From assembly GCF_031846445.1 (NCBI RefSeq), contig NZ_JAVRHR010000002.1, positions 124,001-188,000 of the forward strand: DNA of 64,000 bases. Direction: 5' to 3'. The position numbers and the translations under genes are program-made. Source of the stretch: Croceitalea rosinachiae. GTDB taxonomy: Bacteria; Bacteroidota; Bacteroidia; Flavobacteriales; Flavobacteriaceae. Under the pieces are notes generated by a model that ran no database searches, had not been told where the DNA came from, and saw only the letters and a list, made by a program, of their open reading frames with translations. Positions 1-8,352 of this stretch are shown here, piece by piece (the first letter of the stretch is position 1; each line of letters opens with the position of its first letter).

Positions 1-170
1 ATATTCTAATTGATTTTTAGGCACTATAATTAAACACGATGGTTGGGCTAAGGTTCGTTACGGTAATCTGTCCGCAGGACAATCCCGCCGAACCCTAAAG
101 TTAACTTTTTGCTTGCGGATTTCCTGTAAGGAAATCCGCAAGCAATGAATTTTAGCCATTGTTGTAAACA
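1..170. repeat. Non-coding cassette-boundary element with perfect 17-bp hairpin
   Basis: This stretch holds no gene apart from the last codons of the 160-residue gene. A perfect inverted repeat, arms 109-125 and 129-145 with a 3-base loop, lies next to the stop codon of that gene. GTTGTAAACA at 161-170 is repeated in inverted form at 835-844. The outer ends (near 40-60 and 150-165) are themselves loosely complementary (GGTTGGGCTAA against TTAGCCATTG), so the whole piece could fold into one long imperfect hairpin. I recall similar sequences between small hypothetical genes in other flavobacteria, but cannot confirm it here. Confidence 0.45.
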
Positions 171-634
171 GTTATTTTTTCAGTAATATATTTTTTAATC
201 CGATTCTTGTCTGCCTCATTTTTTAGAATCAATAAATCGTGATTTTTATGAGTTCTGTAAGACATGAGAAATTTAGTTTTTCCACTTCGATTTAGTTCTG
301 AGTATTCAAATTTATTTGGGTCAAACTTATCAGTTATCAAATCTGTTTTTTTGGTAAGTTCCAGTATTTTTTTCAATCGAGTAATTTTTCCACTCTTTTC
401 ATCAATTTTGATTTCTGAATAATAAATCCAAGATGCGAATCGATATAATAAATACCCGATGAACGTCAAAATTGCAATAAAAATTGCTACTCTAGCACCG
501 ACTACAAATGTTAGTATTATAACGGAAGAAGAAGTCCAAATAATTAGTCCTTTCCACTTTAATGGAATCCTATCGCTTAGCGTATGAACATGTCCATTTT
601 TGGATATTCTAAAATAATCTTCATTCTCGTTCAT
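152..634 (-). CDS. Hypothetical membrane protein, 160 aa
   Basis: I do not recognise the family. The protein has two adjacent hydrophobic segments near residues 28-48 and 50-70, followed by a charged cytoplasmic-type domain rich in Lys and Asp. It starts inside the stop of the 66-residue gene upstream (ATGA overlap at 631-634), so the two are translationally coupled. Its last codons (VYNNG and stop) are read from the repeated sequence that bounds this gene pair, so the C-terminus is supplied by the boundary element. No function is proposed. Confidence 0.7.
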   Translation of the reverse strand: MNENEDYFRISKNGHVHTLSDRIPLKWKGLIIWTSSSVIILTFVVGARVAIFIAILTFIGYLLYRFASWIYYSEIKIDEKSGKITRLKKILELTKKTDLITDKFDPNKFEYSELNRSGKTKFLMSYRTHKNHDLLILKNEADKNRIKKYITEKITVYNNG

Positions 635-831
635 TGTAATGAATCATAAATAAGTCTAATTCCAATTCCGCACAGGGTGAAAGCCCCTAGAAGGAATTCT
701 ATCGTATAAGACATCAGTATATATTCTTTATTTTCCCTCTCTTTAAGTATTTTTTTTCTTTCATGCATAAACCATACGATTGCCAAAACAATTAAAAGAA
801 CTCCCAGAAGAAATTTTAGAAAACTATGCAT
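631..831 (-). CDS. Small two-helix membrane protein, 66 aa
   Basis: The family is not recognised. Hydrophobic stretches at about residues 4-21 and 43-62 flank a basic, Glu/Lys-rich linker, giving a helical hairpin. The ATG at 829-831 lies three bases inside the inverted GTTGTAAACA copy, so its leader is provided by that element. It is the first gene of a two-gene unit with the 160-residue membrane protein. It could be an accessory subunit of that protein, but nothing in the sequence tests this. Confidence 0.6.
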   Translation of the reverse strand: MHSFLKFLLGVLLIVLAIVWFMHERKKILKERENKEYILMSYTIEFLLGAFTLCGIGIRLIYDSLQ

Positions 832-834
832 AAT

Positions 835-869
835 TGTTTACAACGATTGTATATGATTATTAATCATAT
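835..869. repeat. Inverted copy of cassette boundary plus 19-bp palindrome
   Basis: TGTTTACAAC at 835-844 is the exact inverse of 161-170 (12 of 13 bases match if extended). Next to it lies a perfect palindrome, ATATGATTA-T-TAATCATAT, at 851-869. It separates the two-gene membrane cassette from anmK. Confidence 0.5.
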
Positions 870-898
870 CTCCATTATACCTGTAATATAGCAATATT

Positions 899-1978
899 CT
901 AATTTTTAGGTACAAAAACTACTCCGCTAGAACAATCTTGTTTTGCTCCGGTAACTGAAGAGTACACATTGGTTTGCCCTAAGTCTTTTAACACGCTCAT
1001 AAAGGCAAACACTAAGGCTTCTTTAAACTCGATAAACTTTTTTGGCGGAATATGAACCTTGCAGTGATTTCCTAACTTTTCTTGAAGGGTATCCATAAAA
1101 AAGCTGTTCAAAGCACCGCCTCCTGTAACCAAAACTTGGCTATTGGGTTTGGGCTTTTCTTTGATAATCACATGGGCTATTTGCTCGCAATTATGATGGA
1201 TAATCGTATGCAACAGATCTTCGGTCTTAGCGTCACTGCGCTCTAGTAAGGGTATAATCGCTTCTATAAACCATTCATAACCCGTTGATTTTGGGTAGGG
1301 GAGTTGGTAGTATTCTAATGCATTTAATTGCGATAGCAGCTCAGGTAACAATTGACCTTTACGAGCCAATTGCCCGTTTTCGTCATATTTTAAATTGATT
1401 TTTTCGGTAAGAAAGTTCAAGGGCATATTGGCCAAGCCAATATCGAACGCAATCCGTTTTCCATCAGTATCAAAAGAGATATTACTGATACCGCCCAAGT
1501 TCAAACAAAACTCATATTCTGGTAATAACAGGGTATCACCAATGGGCACCAAGGGGGCGCCTTGTCCGCCTAGCGTAACATCTAAAGAGCGAAAATCGCA
1601 AATGACTTTATAGCCTGAGGCATTGGCCAATTGTTGCCCATCACCCAATTGAAAAGTGACTTCTTCTTCCGGCCGGTGGTGCGAAGTATGGCCGTGGCTC
1701 GCGATAAAATCAACTTCTAACCCATGTTTCTCAATAAAGGTTTTTGCCTGTTGCCCCAACCATATACCATAATCGATATGTAATAGCCGATGTTCTTCTT
1801 TAGAAAGATGAATGGCGTTTTTAAGGTTTTGATACAAGTCAGCATCGTATGAAATGGTAGTGGTTTGACGAATTTCAAAATCCCACCGATTATTTTCGTT
1901 CCAGATATGACAATACGCGATGTCCAACCCATCAAGGGATGTGCCGGACATCATACCTAATACCTTAAAAATTTTCAT
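899..1978 (-). CDS. anmK: Anhydro-N-acetylmuramic acid kinase AnmK, 359 aa
   Basis: AnmK opens the 1,6-anhydro ring of anhydroMurNAc from murein turnover and phosphorylates it with ATP, giving MurNAc-6-phosphate in the cytoplasm. The family signature is at the N-terminus (GMMSGTSLDG, residues 8-17), followed by ASHGHT, LGGISN and the VTGGGALN motif typical of this ASKHA-fold kinase. Length is close to the usual 360-370 residues. It overlaps the methyltransferase gene by 4 bases and is the last gene of the murein-recycling operon. Its product is the substrate of MurQ, encoded divergently at 8353-9162. The region just after its stop resembles a second sequence at 1-21. Confidence 0.95.
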   Translation of the reverse strand: MKIFKVLGMMSGTSLDGLDIAYCHIWNENNRWDFEIRQTTTISYDADLYQNLKNAIHLSKEEHRLLHIDYGIWLGQQAKTFIEKHGLEVDFIASHGHTSHHRPEEEVTFQLGDGQQLANASGYKVICDFRSLDVTLGGQGAPLVPIGDTLLLPEYEFCLNLGGISNISFDTDGKRIAFDIGLANMPLNFLTEKINLKYDENGQLARKGQLLPELLSQLNALEYYQLPYPKSTGYEWFIEAIIPLLERSDAKTEDLLHTIIHHNCEQIAHVIIKEKPKPNSQVLVTGGGALNSFFMDTLQEKLGNHCKVHIPPKKFIEFKEALVFAFMSVLKDLGQTNVYSSVTGAKQDCSSGVVFVPKN

Positions 1979-2640
1979 CTGGTCTTCTTAATGGTTATGA
2001 TCAATGATAAAGGTTTGCCTGCAGTATTCGTTATTTCTTTAAAAGATATTTTGGTATCAGGAATCCCTTGTAATTCAGTATGCCAATCCTCAAAAGTTCG
2101 GGCAAACCAAGGATGTCCATTGGTAAAGTTGCCGTCAAGCCCTTTCCATGAATCTTGAAGCCATTGACTTTCATAAGGCAGCTGTTGCTCTATTAAAAAA
2201 AATGGATGAAGGGTCTGTATTAAAATAGTTCCTGTATCTACAAGCGCATTTTTAGTTTGTGCCAATAAATCGGTCAGCCCATCTTTTTGATAGAGGCAAA
2301 AGTTAAAAACAGCTAGGTCAAAAGGACCATAAGGAATCGAAACTCCTGAAGTGATTTGTTCAAAAGTCATTTTAAAAAAGGGCACATCACTCTTGCTACG
2401 GGCATGCTGCAATAATGCTTCAATGGCATCAATACCTACAACTTTTTTGCCGGAATTTGCCAAGATAGTTGTCAACCAACCTTCACCGCAGCCGACGTCA
2501 ATAATAGTATTTGAATCTAAAGATAGAATAGCATCAAGAATTGCCTTGTTGGTAAATTGTCGAGAGCTTATGGATCCATTAGCAATGGTTTTAATCCATT
2601 CCGCTGCATTGAGTTCCCATGAAGTAATGATTTCATTCAT
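1975..2640 (-). CDS. Class I SAM-dependent methyltransferase, 221 aa
   Basis: The SAM-binding motif I, IIDVGCGEGWLT, is near residues 46-57, followed by an acidic residue (VVGIDA) at the end of strand 2 and a motif II-like FDLAVFNFCLY. The fold and length fit a small-molecule class I methyltransferase. It sits between nagZ and anmK, with a 10-base gap before it and a 4-base overlap after it, so it is co-transcribed with murein recycling. Its substrate cannot be told. A sugar or cell-wall metabolite is possible from context only. Confidence 0.85.
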   Translation of the reverse strand: MNEIITSWELNAAEWIKTIANGSISSRQFTNKAILDAILSLDSNTIIDVGCGEGWLTTILANSGKKVVGIDAIEALLQHARSKSDVPFFKMTFEQITSGVSIPYGPFDLAVFNFCLYQKDGLTDLLAQTKNALVDTGTILIQTLHPFFLIEQQLPYESQWLQDSWKGLDGNFTNGHPWFARTFEDWHTELQGIPDTKISFKEITNTAGKPLSLIITIKKTR

Positions 2641-2650
2641 TTAAGCAACA

Positions 2651-4180
2651 TTACAATTTAACTGGTAAGTCACCTTCGGCTTGAATTCGTCCATAAAAAT
2701 GAGCTACAGCATTTTCTTGAAAAATATCAAAATCTTGATACGCAACAACAACGGCTGTTGCCTTTTCCCAATTAAATAGTCTTAATGCGTAGGGGTTTCC
2801 AAAGAGATAAACAATACAGTTCGTACTTGCAATAAGACCATTTACCTTCTCAATATCGTCTTCTAAAAGTCCAAAACGATTTGTTGGTTTCATTTCTGGT
2901 GGGAATATGGCAACGACAGTATTCTCCTCATTCTTTTGATTGCTTTTGATGCCTTCCCCAAAGGTGTTATGTTCTTTTTTACCTACTTGAGTGAATTGAA
3001 ACCCGGATTGATGAAACTTTTCAATAGCCTCTGGTTTTTCTTTGACCAAGGTCAAAGTTTTTGCTGCTAAAGTCTTCATCAAGCCCTGATAATCATAAGC
3101 AAGGTTTTGGGCTGAACTTTGAAATCCCTTCTCCTTAAGCGACCATACACGTTCAAAACTGTTTTCGATTTCCTTCTTTGATGCATTTTTAAGAATTAGC
3201 TCAATACCTTCTTCAGTATACTCTGCAAAACACAAGACATCGTTTCCGGCTTCGTAAGCTTCCCACTCCAGTTGCCCTTTGGTATCATACAACTTTGAAA
3301 CGCTGTGCATGTTCAAAGCATCCGTAATGACTACACCAGAGTGACCAAATTCCTTACGAATGACTCCTGCAATCATCAGTTTTGATAGGGTCGAAGACCT
3401 TGTCTCACTTTTACTTAACGCAGATACGGCCAAATGCCCTACCATAACCGAATCCACTCCTTGGGCTATCAATTTTTTAAAAGGATACAGCTCATTGGCC
3501 AATAGTTCTTCTTTCGACTTATCTATTCGAGGTAATCCCAAATGGGAATCTACAGCGGTATCGCCATGCCCGGGAAAGTGTTTGATGGAATTCAGAACCC
3601 CACTTTTTGACATCCCTTGGATAAAGGCCAAGGCATTTTGAGCTACCGTGTTAGGTTGGTCACCAAAAGAACGGTATCCAATAACCGGATTATCCGGATT
3701 GTTATTGATATCCACCGCCGGGCATAAATTCCAATGAATGCCTGCTCTACGGCAATCTTCACCAATATGTTCGCCCACCTCCGAAATAAGCTCGGTATGA
3801 TCTTTAATGGCTCCTAAGGTCAGAGCGTATGGATACTGTGGTGTTTCTTCAATGCGCATAGCTAAGCCCCATTCCGCATCAATGGCTATCAATAATGGGT
3901 GTTTTGATGCTTCTTGATATCTTGAAATCAACTCTTTGAGCCTGTCCAAACTCTTTGCATTATAGACCACTTTCTTTTTGCCTTCATAATTTGTGGCGGC
4001 GCTGGCACGACTATGAAAAAAGCAAATGGAGCCAATACCACAAGTACGGATAAGTTGTTCCATGTTCTGGACCTCTTCTTCCGTATCATTGATAAAAGCG
4101 GCAGGCATAAAAAACTGCCCTACTTTTTCTTTTAAGCTTAGCTGGGTTCTTGCTTGTACAAGAGGAAGTAAATTAGTCAT
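2651..4180 (-). CDS. nagZ: Glycoside hydrolase family 3 beta-N-acetylhexosaminidase (NagZ-like), 509 aa
   Basis: This enzyme likely removes GlcNAc from GlcNAc-anhydroMurNAc(-peptides). The NagZ signature KHFPGHGDTAVDSH is at residues 200-213, containing the His/Asp dyad used as general acid/base in GH3 hexosaminidases, and the nucleophile Asp lies in ITDALN at residue 287. At 509 residues it is longer than the roughly 340-residue proteobacterial NagZ. The extra C-terminal domain of about 150 residues is common in Bacteroidota members. No clear signal peptide is visible, which agrees with cytoplasmic recycling. It overlaps the permease gene by 8 bases. Confidence 0.9.
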   Translation of the reverse strand: MTNLLPLVQARTQLSLKEKVGQFFMPAAFINDTEEEVQNMEQLIRTCGIGSICFFHSRASAATNYEGKKKVVYNAKSLDRLKELISRYQEASKHPLLIAIDAEWGLAMRIEETPQYPYALTLGAIKDHTELISEVGEHIGEDCRRAGIHWNLCPAVDINNNPDNPVIGYRSFGDQPNTVAQNALAFIQGMSKSGVLNSIKHFPGHGDTAVDSHLGLPRIDKSKEELLANELYPFKKLIAQGVDSVMVGHLAVSALSKSETRSSTLSKLMIAGVIRKEFGHSGVVITDALNMHSVSKLYDTKGQLEWEAYEAGNDVLCFAEYTEEGIELILKNASKKEIENSFERVWSLKEKGFQSSAQNLAYDYQGLMKTLAAKTLTLVKEKPEAIEKFHQSGFQFTQVGKKEHNTFGEGIKSNQKNEENTVVAIFPPEMKPTNRFGLLEDDIEKVNGLIASTNCIVYLFGNPYALRLFNWEKATAVVVAYQDFDIFQENAVAHFYGRIQAEGDLPVKL

Positions 4181-5447
4181 CGTTTGTCGTTCCTTTTTTT
4201 CCGTAATCGGCAGGGTATTTAATATATTTTAATAACAGCAGCGATGGTATGGCTGCCAATACCACCCAAACAAAGAAACCGTCATAACCCAACCATTCTT
4301 GAATATAACCGCTTACCAATCCTGGCAACATCATACCTAATGCCATAAATCCTGTAGCGATGGCATAATGCGAGGTCTTTGACATGCCTTCGGCAACAAA
4401 AATGAGGAATACCATAAAACCTGCTATTGCAAAACCGTAACCAAATTGTTCCAGAACTACGGTAGTGATAACTGCTGCTAGACTAGAAGTTTTGGTAATC
4501 GCTAAAAAGGCATAAAATGCATTAGGAATGTTCAATGACAAAACCATAGGGAACATCCATTTCTTCAATCCATCTCTAGAAATCAAAATTCCACCTAAAA
4601 TTCCACCAATAGTAAGCATAATCACCCCAATTGTACCATATATAGTGCCTACTTCGGCAGTGGAATAAGCCAATCCACCCACTTCTTTGGAATCCAGCAA
4701 AAATGGGGAAGCCATTTTTACCAATTGAGATTCTCCTAAACGGAAGAACAAGATAAAAGCTAATGCAATACCAATATTGGGCTTGGTGAAGAAAGACTTA
4801 AAAACCTCAAAAAAACCAGTCGCTTTCTGTTTTTCTATGGCATCAGATGATTCATATTTTGGTGTCGCAAAGAAATTCGAAATGGTCAAGACCAACATTA
4901 AAACTCCTGCTGCCAGCATGGTCATGGACCATGCTTTGGTATTGTCCCCGTAATGGTTTTCTAAAAATCCAGCCATAATGACCAACAAACCTTGGCCAGT
5001 AACATTGGCGAGTTTGTAAAAAGTACTTCGTACTCCAACAAAAAAGGATTGTTTCTCTTGGGTTAACCCAATCATATAATACCCATCGGCCGCGATGTCA
5101 TTGGTTGCAGAAGCAAAAGCTGCCATCCAAAAACAGGCCAATGTAGTAACGAAAAAAATATTGGTAGGTAGCAATAGGCCTACCCCTAAAAATGCCAATG
5201 CAATGATTAATTGCATTAATAGAAACCAGTTTCTTTTTGTACCGATGAGGTCTAAAAATGGACTCCAAAGCGGTTTGATCACCCAAGGTAAATAGAGCCA
5301 ACTGGTATAGAGTCCAATATCGGCATTGCTGATGCCCAGTTTCTTGTACATGATGACTGATACCGTAACAATCATCACATACGGAAGCCCTTGCGTAAAG
5401 TAGAGTATGGGTACCCAGGCCCAGGCCCACTTGTTTTTTTGAATCAT
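4173..5447 (-). CDS. ampG: MFS permease of the AmpG type, 424 aa
   Basis: This is a major-facilitator protein with about 12 hydrophobic segments and the early sequence ILYFTQGLPYVMI typical of AmpG/muropeptide permeases. AmpG imports GlcNAc-anhydroMurNAc peptides through the inner membrane. Its place in one operon with a NagZ-like enzyme and AnmK supports that substrate. It starts 38 bases after the NagB-fusion stop and overlaps nagZ by 8 bases. A related sugar MFS transporter is the alternative. Confidence 0.85.
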   Translation of the reverse strand: MIQKNKWAWAWVPILYFTQGLPYVMIVTVSVIMYKKLGISNADIGLYTSWLYLPWVIKPLWSPFLDLIGTKRNWFLLMQLIIALAFLGVGLLLPTNIFFVTTLACFWMAAFASATNDIAADGYYMIGLTQEKQSFFVGVRSTFYKLANVTGQGLLVIMAGFLENHYGDNTKAWSMTMLAAGVLMLVLTISNFFATPKYESSDAIEKQKATGFFEVFKSFFTKPNIGIALAFILFFRLGESQLVKMASPFLLDSKEVGGLAYSTAEVGTIYGTIGVIMLTIGGILGGILISRDGLKKWMFPMVLSLNIPNAFYAFLAITKTSSLAAVITTVVLEQFGYGFAIAGFMVFLIFVAEGMSKTSHYAIATGFMALGMMLPGLVSGYIQEWLGYDGFFVWVVLAAIPSLLLLKYIKYPADYGKKGTTNDD

Positions 5448-5485
5448 TGGCTACAGTTTCTACTAATGTAATAGTTTTACATCAC

Positions 5486-7417
5486 TTAAAAGTGATGACG
5501 GACAAAGCCTTCAATGGCAGCATATTCGGCAAGTCCTAATTTGCGGTATTTTTCTGCAGTATTTTTGTTACGTTCCTCTGCACGCATCCAAAACTCCCTA
5601 GTATCATCACCCTGAAACATGACACCATCTTTTTGTGATTGATGGCAAAATATCGCATTTCGTTTTTTAAGAACTTGAGCAGGACTCATAGGTACAGCCA
5701 TTTCGATTTCATGGATATCCCATTCGTGCCAAGCTCCTCGGTACAACCAAACCCAGCAGTCATTCATAAAGGGCTCTTCTTTTAAAGTATCTAAGGCTGC
5801 AAAAACGGCATCCAAACAAACACTATGGGTGCCGTGTGGATCTGCAAGGTCGCCTGCCGCATAAATCTGATGCGGTTTAATCTCATTAATTACATTGATC
5901 ATGATATCTATATCATCTTGAGTCAAATTGTTCTTTTTGACTGTTCCCGTTTCATAAAATGGAAGATCGAGAAAATGAACATTTTCATCTGGAAGGTCTA
6001 GGTATCGCGTGGCAGCATAAGATTCCCCTCGCCGGATGCTTCCTTTTAGCTTCCGAACCTCAAGAGTATCAACCTTACTTTCTGTTTTGGTGGTAATAGC
6101 ACTTATTAGTGATTTACTCTCTTTGGATGGATTGACCGTATTTAAGACTTCAGCAAATTTTAGGGCCTCTGTATCAGTTACTGCAATGTTTCCGGAGGTT
6201 TGATAGGCAACGTGAACCTCATGTCCTTGTTCTACGAGTCTGTCAAAAGTCCCTCCCATGGAAATGACATCATCATCCGGGTGTGGACTGAAAATGATAA
6301 CTCTTTTTTGAATAGGTTGGGCGCGCTCAGGTCTATTGCTATCATCTGCTTTGGGTTTACCACCAGGCCAACCGGTGATAGTGCGCTGTAACCTGTTGAA
6401 CATCTTGATATTCAAATCATAAGAATCTTGTTGGGCTAATAAACCCGACATGCCGTTATCATTGTAGTCTTTATCGGTTAGGCTTAAAATAGATTTATTT
6501 AAGGTTATGCTCAACCATAAAACAGCCTTGGCCGTTAAGGTGTCTGTCCATTCACAAGACTCATCAACCAACCATGGAGTTTTGTTTCTGGTCAGTTTAC
6601 TGCCTGCCCCATTGTCCAATACAAAAGTACAGTTATGGTGTCGCTGTAAGTAAGTAGCTGGAACCTCTGAGGAAATGTCACCTTCGACGGTTTTTTTGAT
6701 GATATCCGCTTTGTTCTGTCCCCATCCTAAAAGCACTATTCTTCTTGCGTTCTGTACTGTTGAAATCCCCATGGTTATTGCCCGCCTTGGCACGTTATCG
6801 ATACCTAAAAATGATGGTGCAGCGTCAACTCGGGTGATATGGTCCAAGGTAATTACCCTTGTACCCGAATTGTAATGTGAGCCCGGTTCATTGAATCCAA
6901 TATGTCCCGTTCTACCAATACCTAAGAGTTGAAAATCAAGACCACCATAGTCCTTTATTTTTTGCTCATAGTTCAAGCAATATGGTATAATATCATCTCC
7001 GATGAGAGTGCCATCGGGAATATTAATGTTTTCAGGGGCAATATCCACATGGTTAAACAGATGCTCATGCATAAAATACCAGTAGCTTTGACGATTGTTC
7101 TTCTCCATTGGAAGGTACTCATCTAGATTAAAGGTAATGACATTTGAAAAGCTTAAGCTTTCTTCTTTATGCATGCGTACGAGTTCTTCATAAACCCGAA
7201 TGGGTGATGAGCCCGTGGCAAGGCCTAAAACACAAGGTAGTCCCTGCAGCTGCTTTTTTCTAATGAGGCGTGCGATTTCTTGGGCGACGATTATTGAGGC
7301 CTGATTAGAGCTTTCAAAAATCACATTATGAATTTTTTCAAAACGGGTTTCTTCGAACTGCCCTACAGGTTTGTAAGAGATATCAAAGCTTTTTTTAGGT
7401 GCTGTTATGGTTTGCAT
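5486..7417 (-). CDS. nagB: Glucosamine-6-phosphate deaminase fused to PIG-L deacetylase-like domain, 643 aa
   Basis: The N-terminal half is a NagB/RpiA-type isomerase domain: ATGSSP near residue 68, FNLDEYLP near 97-104 and GIGRTGHIGFNEP near 166-178. The C-terminal half (from about 373) is a PIG-L/LmbE zinc deacetylase domain with SPHPDDD near 377-383. Such fusions are known in Bacteroidota. It could convert GlcN-6P to Fru-6P, closing murein and amino-sugar recycling. In E. coli NagB the loop has NDGH; here the Asp is Thr (RTGH), which may change catalysis. The start at 7417 is chosen because the -7 promoter element at 7468-7475 lies inside the longer reading frame. It is the first gene of the operon. 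Confidence 0.88.
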   Translation of the reverse strand: MQTITAPKKSFDISYKPVGQFEETRFEKIHNVIFESSNQASIIVAQEIARLIRKKQLQGLPCVLGLATGSSPIRVYEELVRMHKEESLSFSNVITFNLDEYLPMEKNNRQSYWYFMHEHLFNHVDIAPENINIPDGTLIGDDIIPYCLNYEQKIKDYGGLDFQLLGIGRTGHIGFNEPGSHYNSGTRVITLDHITRVDAAPSFLGIDNVPRRAITMGISTVQNARRIVLLGWGQNKADIIKKTVEGDISSEVPATYLQRHHNCTFVLDNGAGSKLTRNKTPWLVDESCEWTDTLTAKAVLWLSITLNKSILSLTDKDYNDNGMSGLLAQQDSYDLNIKMFNRLQRTITGWPGGKPKADDSNRPERAQPIQKRVIIFSPHPDDDVISMGGTFDRLVEQGHEVHVAYQTSGNIAVTDTEALKFAEVLNTVNPSKESKSLISAITTKTESKVDTLEVRKLKGSIRRGESYAATRYLDLPDENVHFLDLPFYETGTVKKNNLTQDDIDIMINVINEIKPHQIYAAGDLADPHGTHSVCLDAVFAALDTLKEEPFMNDCWVWLYRGAWHEWDIHEIEMAVPMSPAQVLKKRNAIFCHQSQKDGVMFQGDDTREFWMRAEERNKNTAEKYRKLGLAEYAAIEGFVRHHF

Positions 7418-7467
7418 AGGTATTATTAATACGATTAAAAATTGCGACTTTATGCGTTTACTTGGGG

Positions 7468-7475
7468 CAAATATA
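7468..7475 (-). promoter_or_regulatory. -7 promoter element of the murein-recycling operon
   Basis: TATATTTG on the minus strand fits the Bacteroidota -7 consensus TAnnTTTG and would place the transcript start about 45 bases before the chosen ATG at 7417. Confidence 0.5.
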
Positions 7476-7494
7476 TAATTATTTGCTGTTTTTT

Positions 7495-7508
7495 GCATTT
7501 TTAAATGC
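7495..7508. promoter_or_regulatory. Candidate operator between nagB fusion and deoR-type gene
   Basis: GCATTT-TT-AAATGC is a perfect palindrome in the divergent promoter region. TTTATGCR half-like words recur at 7449-7456 and 7512-7519. The adjacent DeoR-family regulator is the natural candidate to bind here; this is inference from position. Confidence 0.4.
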
Positions 7509-7576
7509 GGTTTTATGCAATATTTAATATTTAATTAATATTAATAGGGATTAAAACAGCAATAAAAGGATTTGCA

Positions 7577-7584
7577 TATCTTTG
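7577..7584 (+). promoter_or_regulatory. -7 promoter element of deoR-murQ unit
   Basis: TATCTTTG matches TAnnTTTG exactly and lies 16 bases before the ATG at 7601, implying a very short leader. Confidence 0.5.
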
Positions 7585-7600
7585 TATTAGAATAAGAAAT

Positions 7601-8350
7601 ATGCTAAAAGAAGAGCGCCAGCGAACTATTTTAAATGAGGTTGAATTGCACAATAGAATTCAACTTACTGATATTGCGGAAAAATTAGATGTTTCAATCG
7701 ATACTGTTCGAAGAGATGTCAAAGAACTGGACGTTGAGAATAAACTGCGAAAAGTACATGGCGGTGCAGTTTCGTTAGGTTTTGCCAATTATAGCCCGGC
7801 ACGAAATAATGTATATGCCTTAGAGAAGAAAACCAAGATAGCCGAAAAGGCTGTAAACTTATTAACGGACAACAGTGTTGTTTTAATAGACGGAGGCACC
7901 ACTTGCTTAGAACTTGCTCGTTTACTGCCACCTTCCATTAACTTGACCTGTTTCACGCTCAGCCTGCCGGTGGCCAGTGAATTATTGAACAAACCTAATG
8001 TAGAAACTATTTTCATTGGCGGAAAGTTGTCTAAAGATGCTCAAATAGCTATGGGTTCCAATACCATTCATAATCTTTCTGATATTAAAGTGGATTATAG
8101 TTTTATCGGTACTGGATATGTTGATGCCGATTATGGGCTTACTGAATTCGACTGGGATATTGTTCAAACCAAGAAAGCAGTTATTGCTGCATCAAAAAAA
8201 GCGGTGCTATTGTGTATCTCAGAGAAATTGAATTCGCAGCACCGATATAAAACTTGTGGTATAAATACCATTGACACCATGATTACCGAATTAGAGCCCT
8301 CACACAATCAATTGCTAGCTTTTAAAAACCAAAACATACGTCTTTTATAA
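7601..8350 (+). CDS. DeoR/GlpR-family transcriptional regulator, 249 aa
   Basis: The N-terminal winged helix-turn-helix (about residues 1-57: RQRTILNEV, LTDIAEKLDVSIDTVRRDVKEL) is the DeoR signature. The rest is the DeoR C-terminal sensor domain of the sugar-phosphate isomerase fold, with the motifs DGGTTCLELA and FIGGKLS. Such proteins usually repress sugar catabolic genes and respond to a phosphorylated sugar. It is divergent from the murein-recycling operon and two bases upstream of murQ. MurNAc-6P, GlcNAc-6P or GlcN-6P is therefore a reasonable effector guess, and it probably controls both directions. Confidence 0.9.
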   Translation: MLKEERQRTILNEVELHNRIQLTDIAEKLDVSIDTVRRDVKELDVENKLRKVHGGAVSLGFANYSPARNNVYALEKKTKIAEKAVNLLTDNSVVLIDGGTTCLELARLLPPSINLTCFTLSLPVASELLNKPNVETIFIGGKLSKDAQIAMGSNTIHNLSDIKVDYSFIGTGYVDADYGLTEFDWDIVQTKKAVIAASKKAVLLCISEKLNSQHRYKTCGINTIDTMITELEPSHNQLLAFKNQNIRLL

Positions 8351-8352
8351 CT

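Noticed and set aside
835..870. Integron attC site next to the cassette
   Set aside because: The inverted GTTGTAAACA words do not fit the RYYYAAC/GTTRRRY core and no IntI is in the window. Only the general geometry is similar, so it is reported as an unnamed cassette boundary.
5486..7498. Longer N-terminus of the NagB fusion starting at 7498
   Set aside because: The extra 27 residues cover the -7 promoter element at 7468-7475, and the family sequence begins at the Met at 7417.
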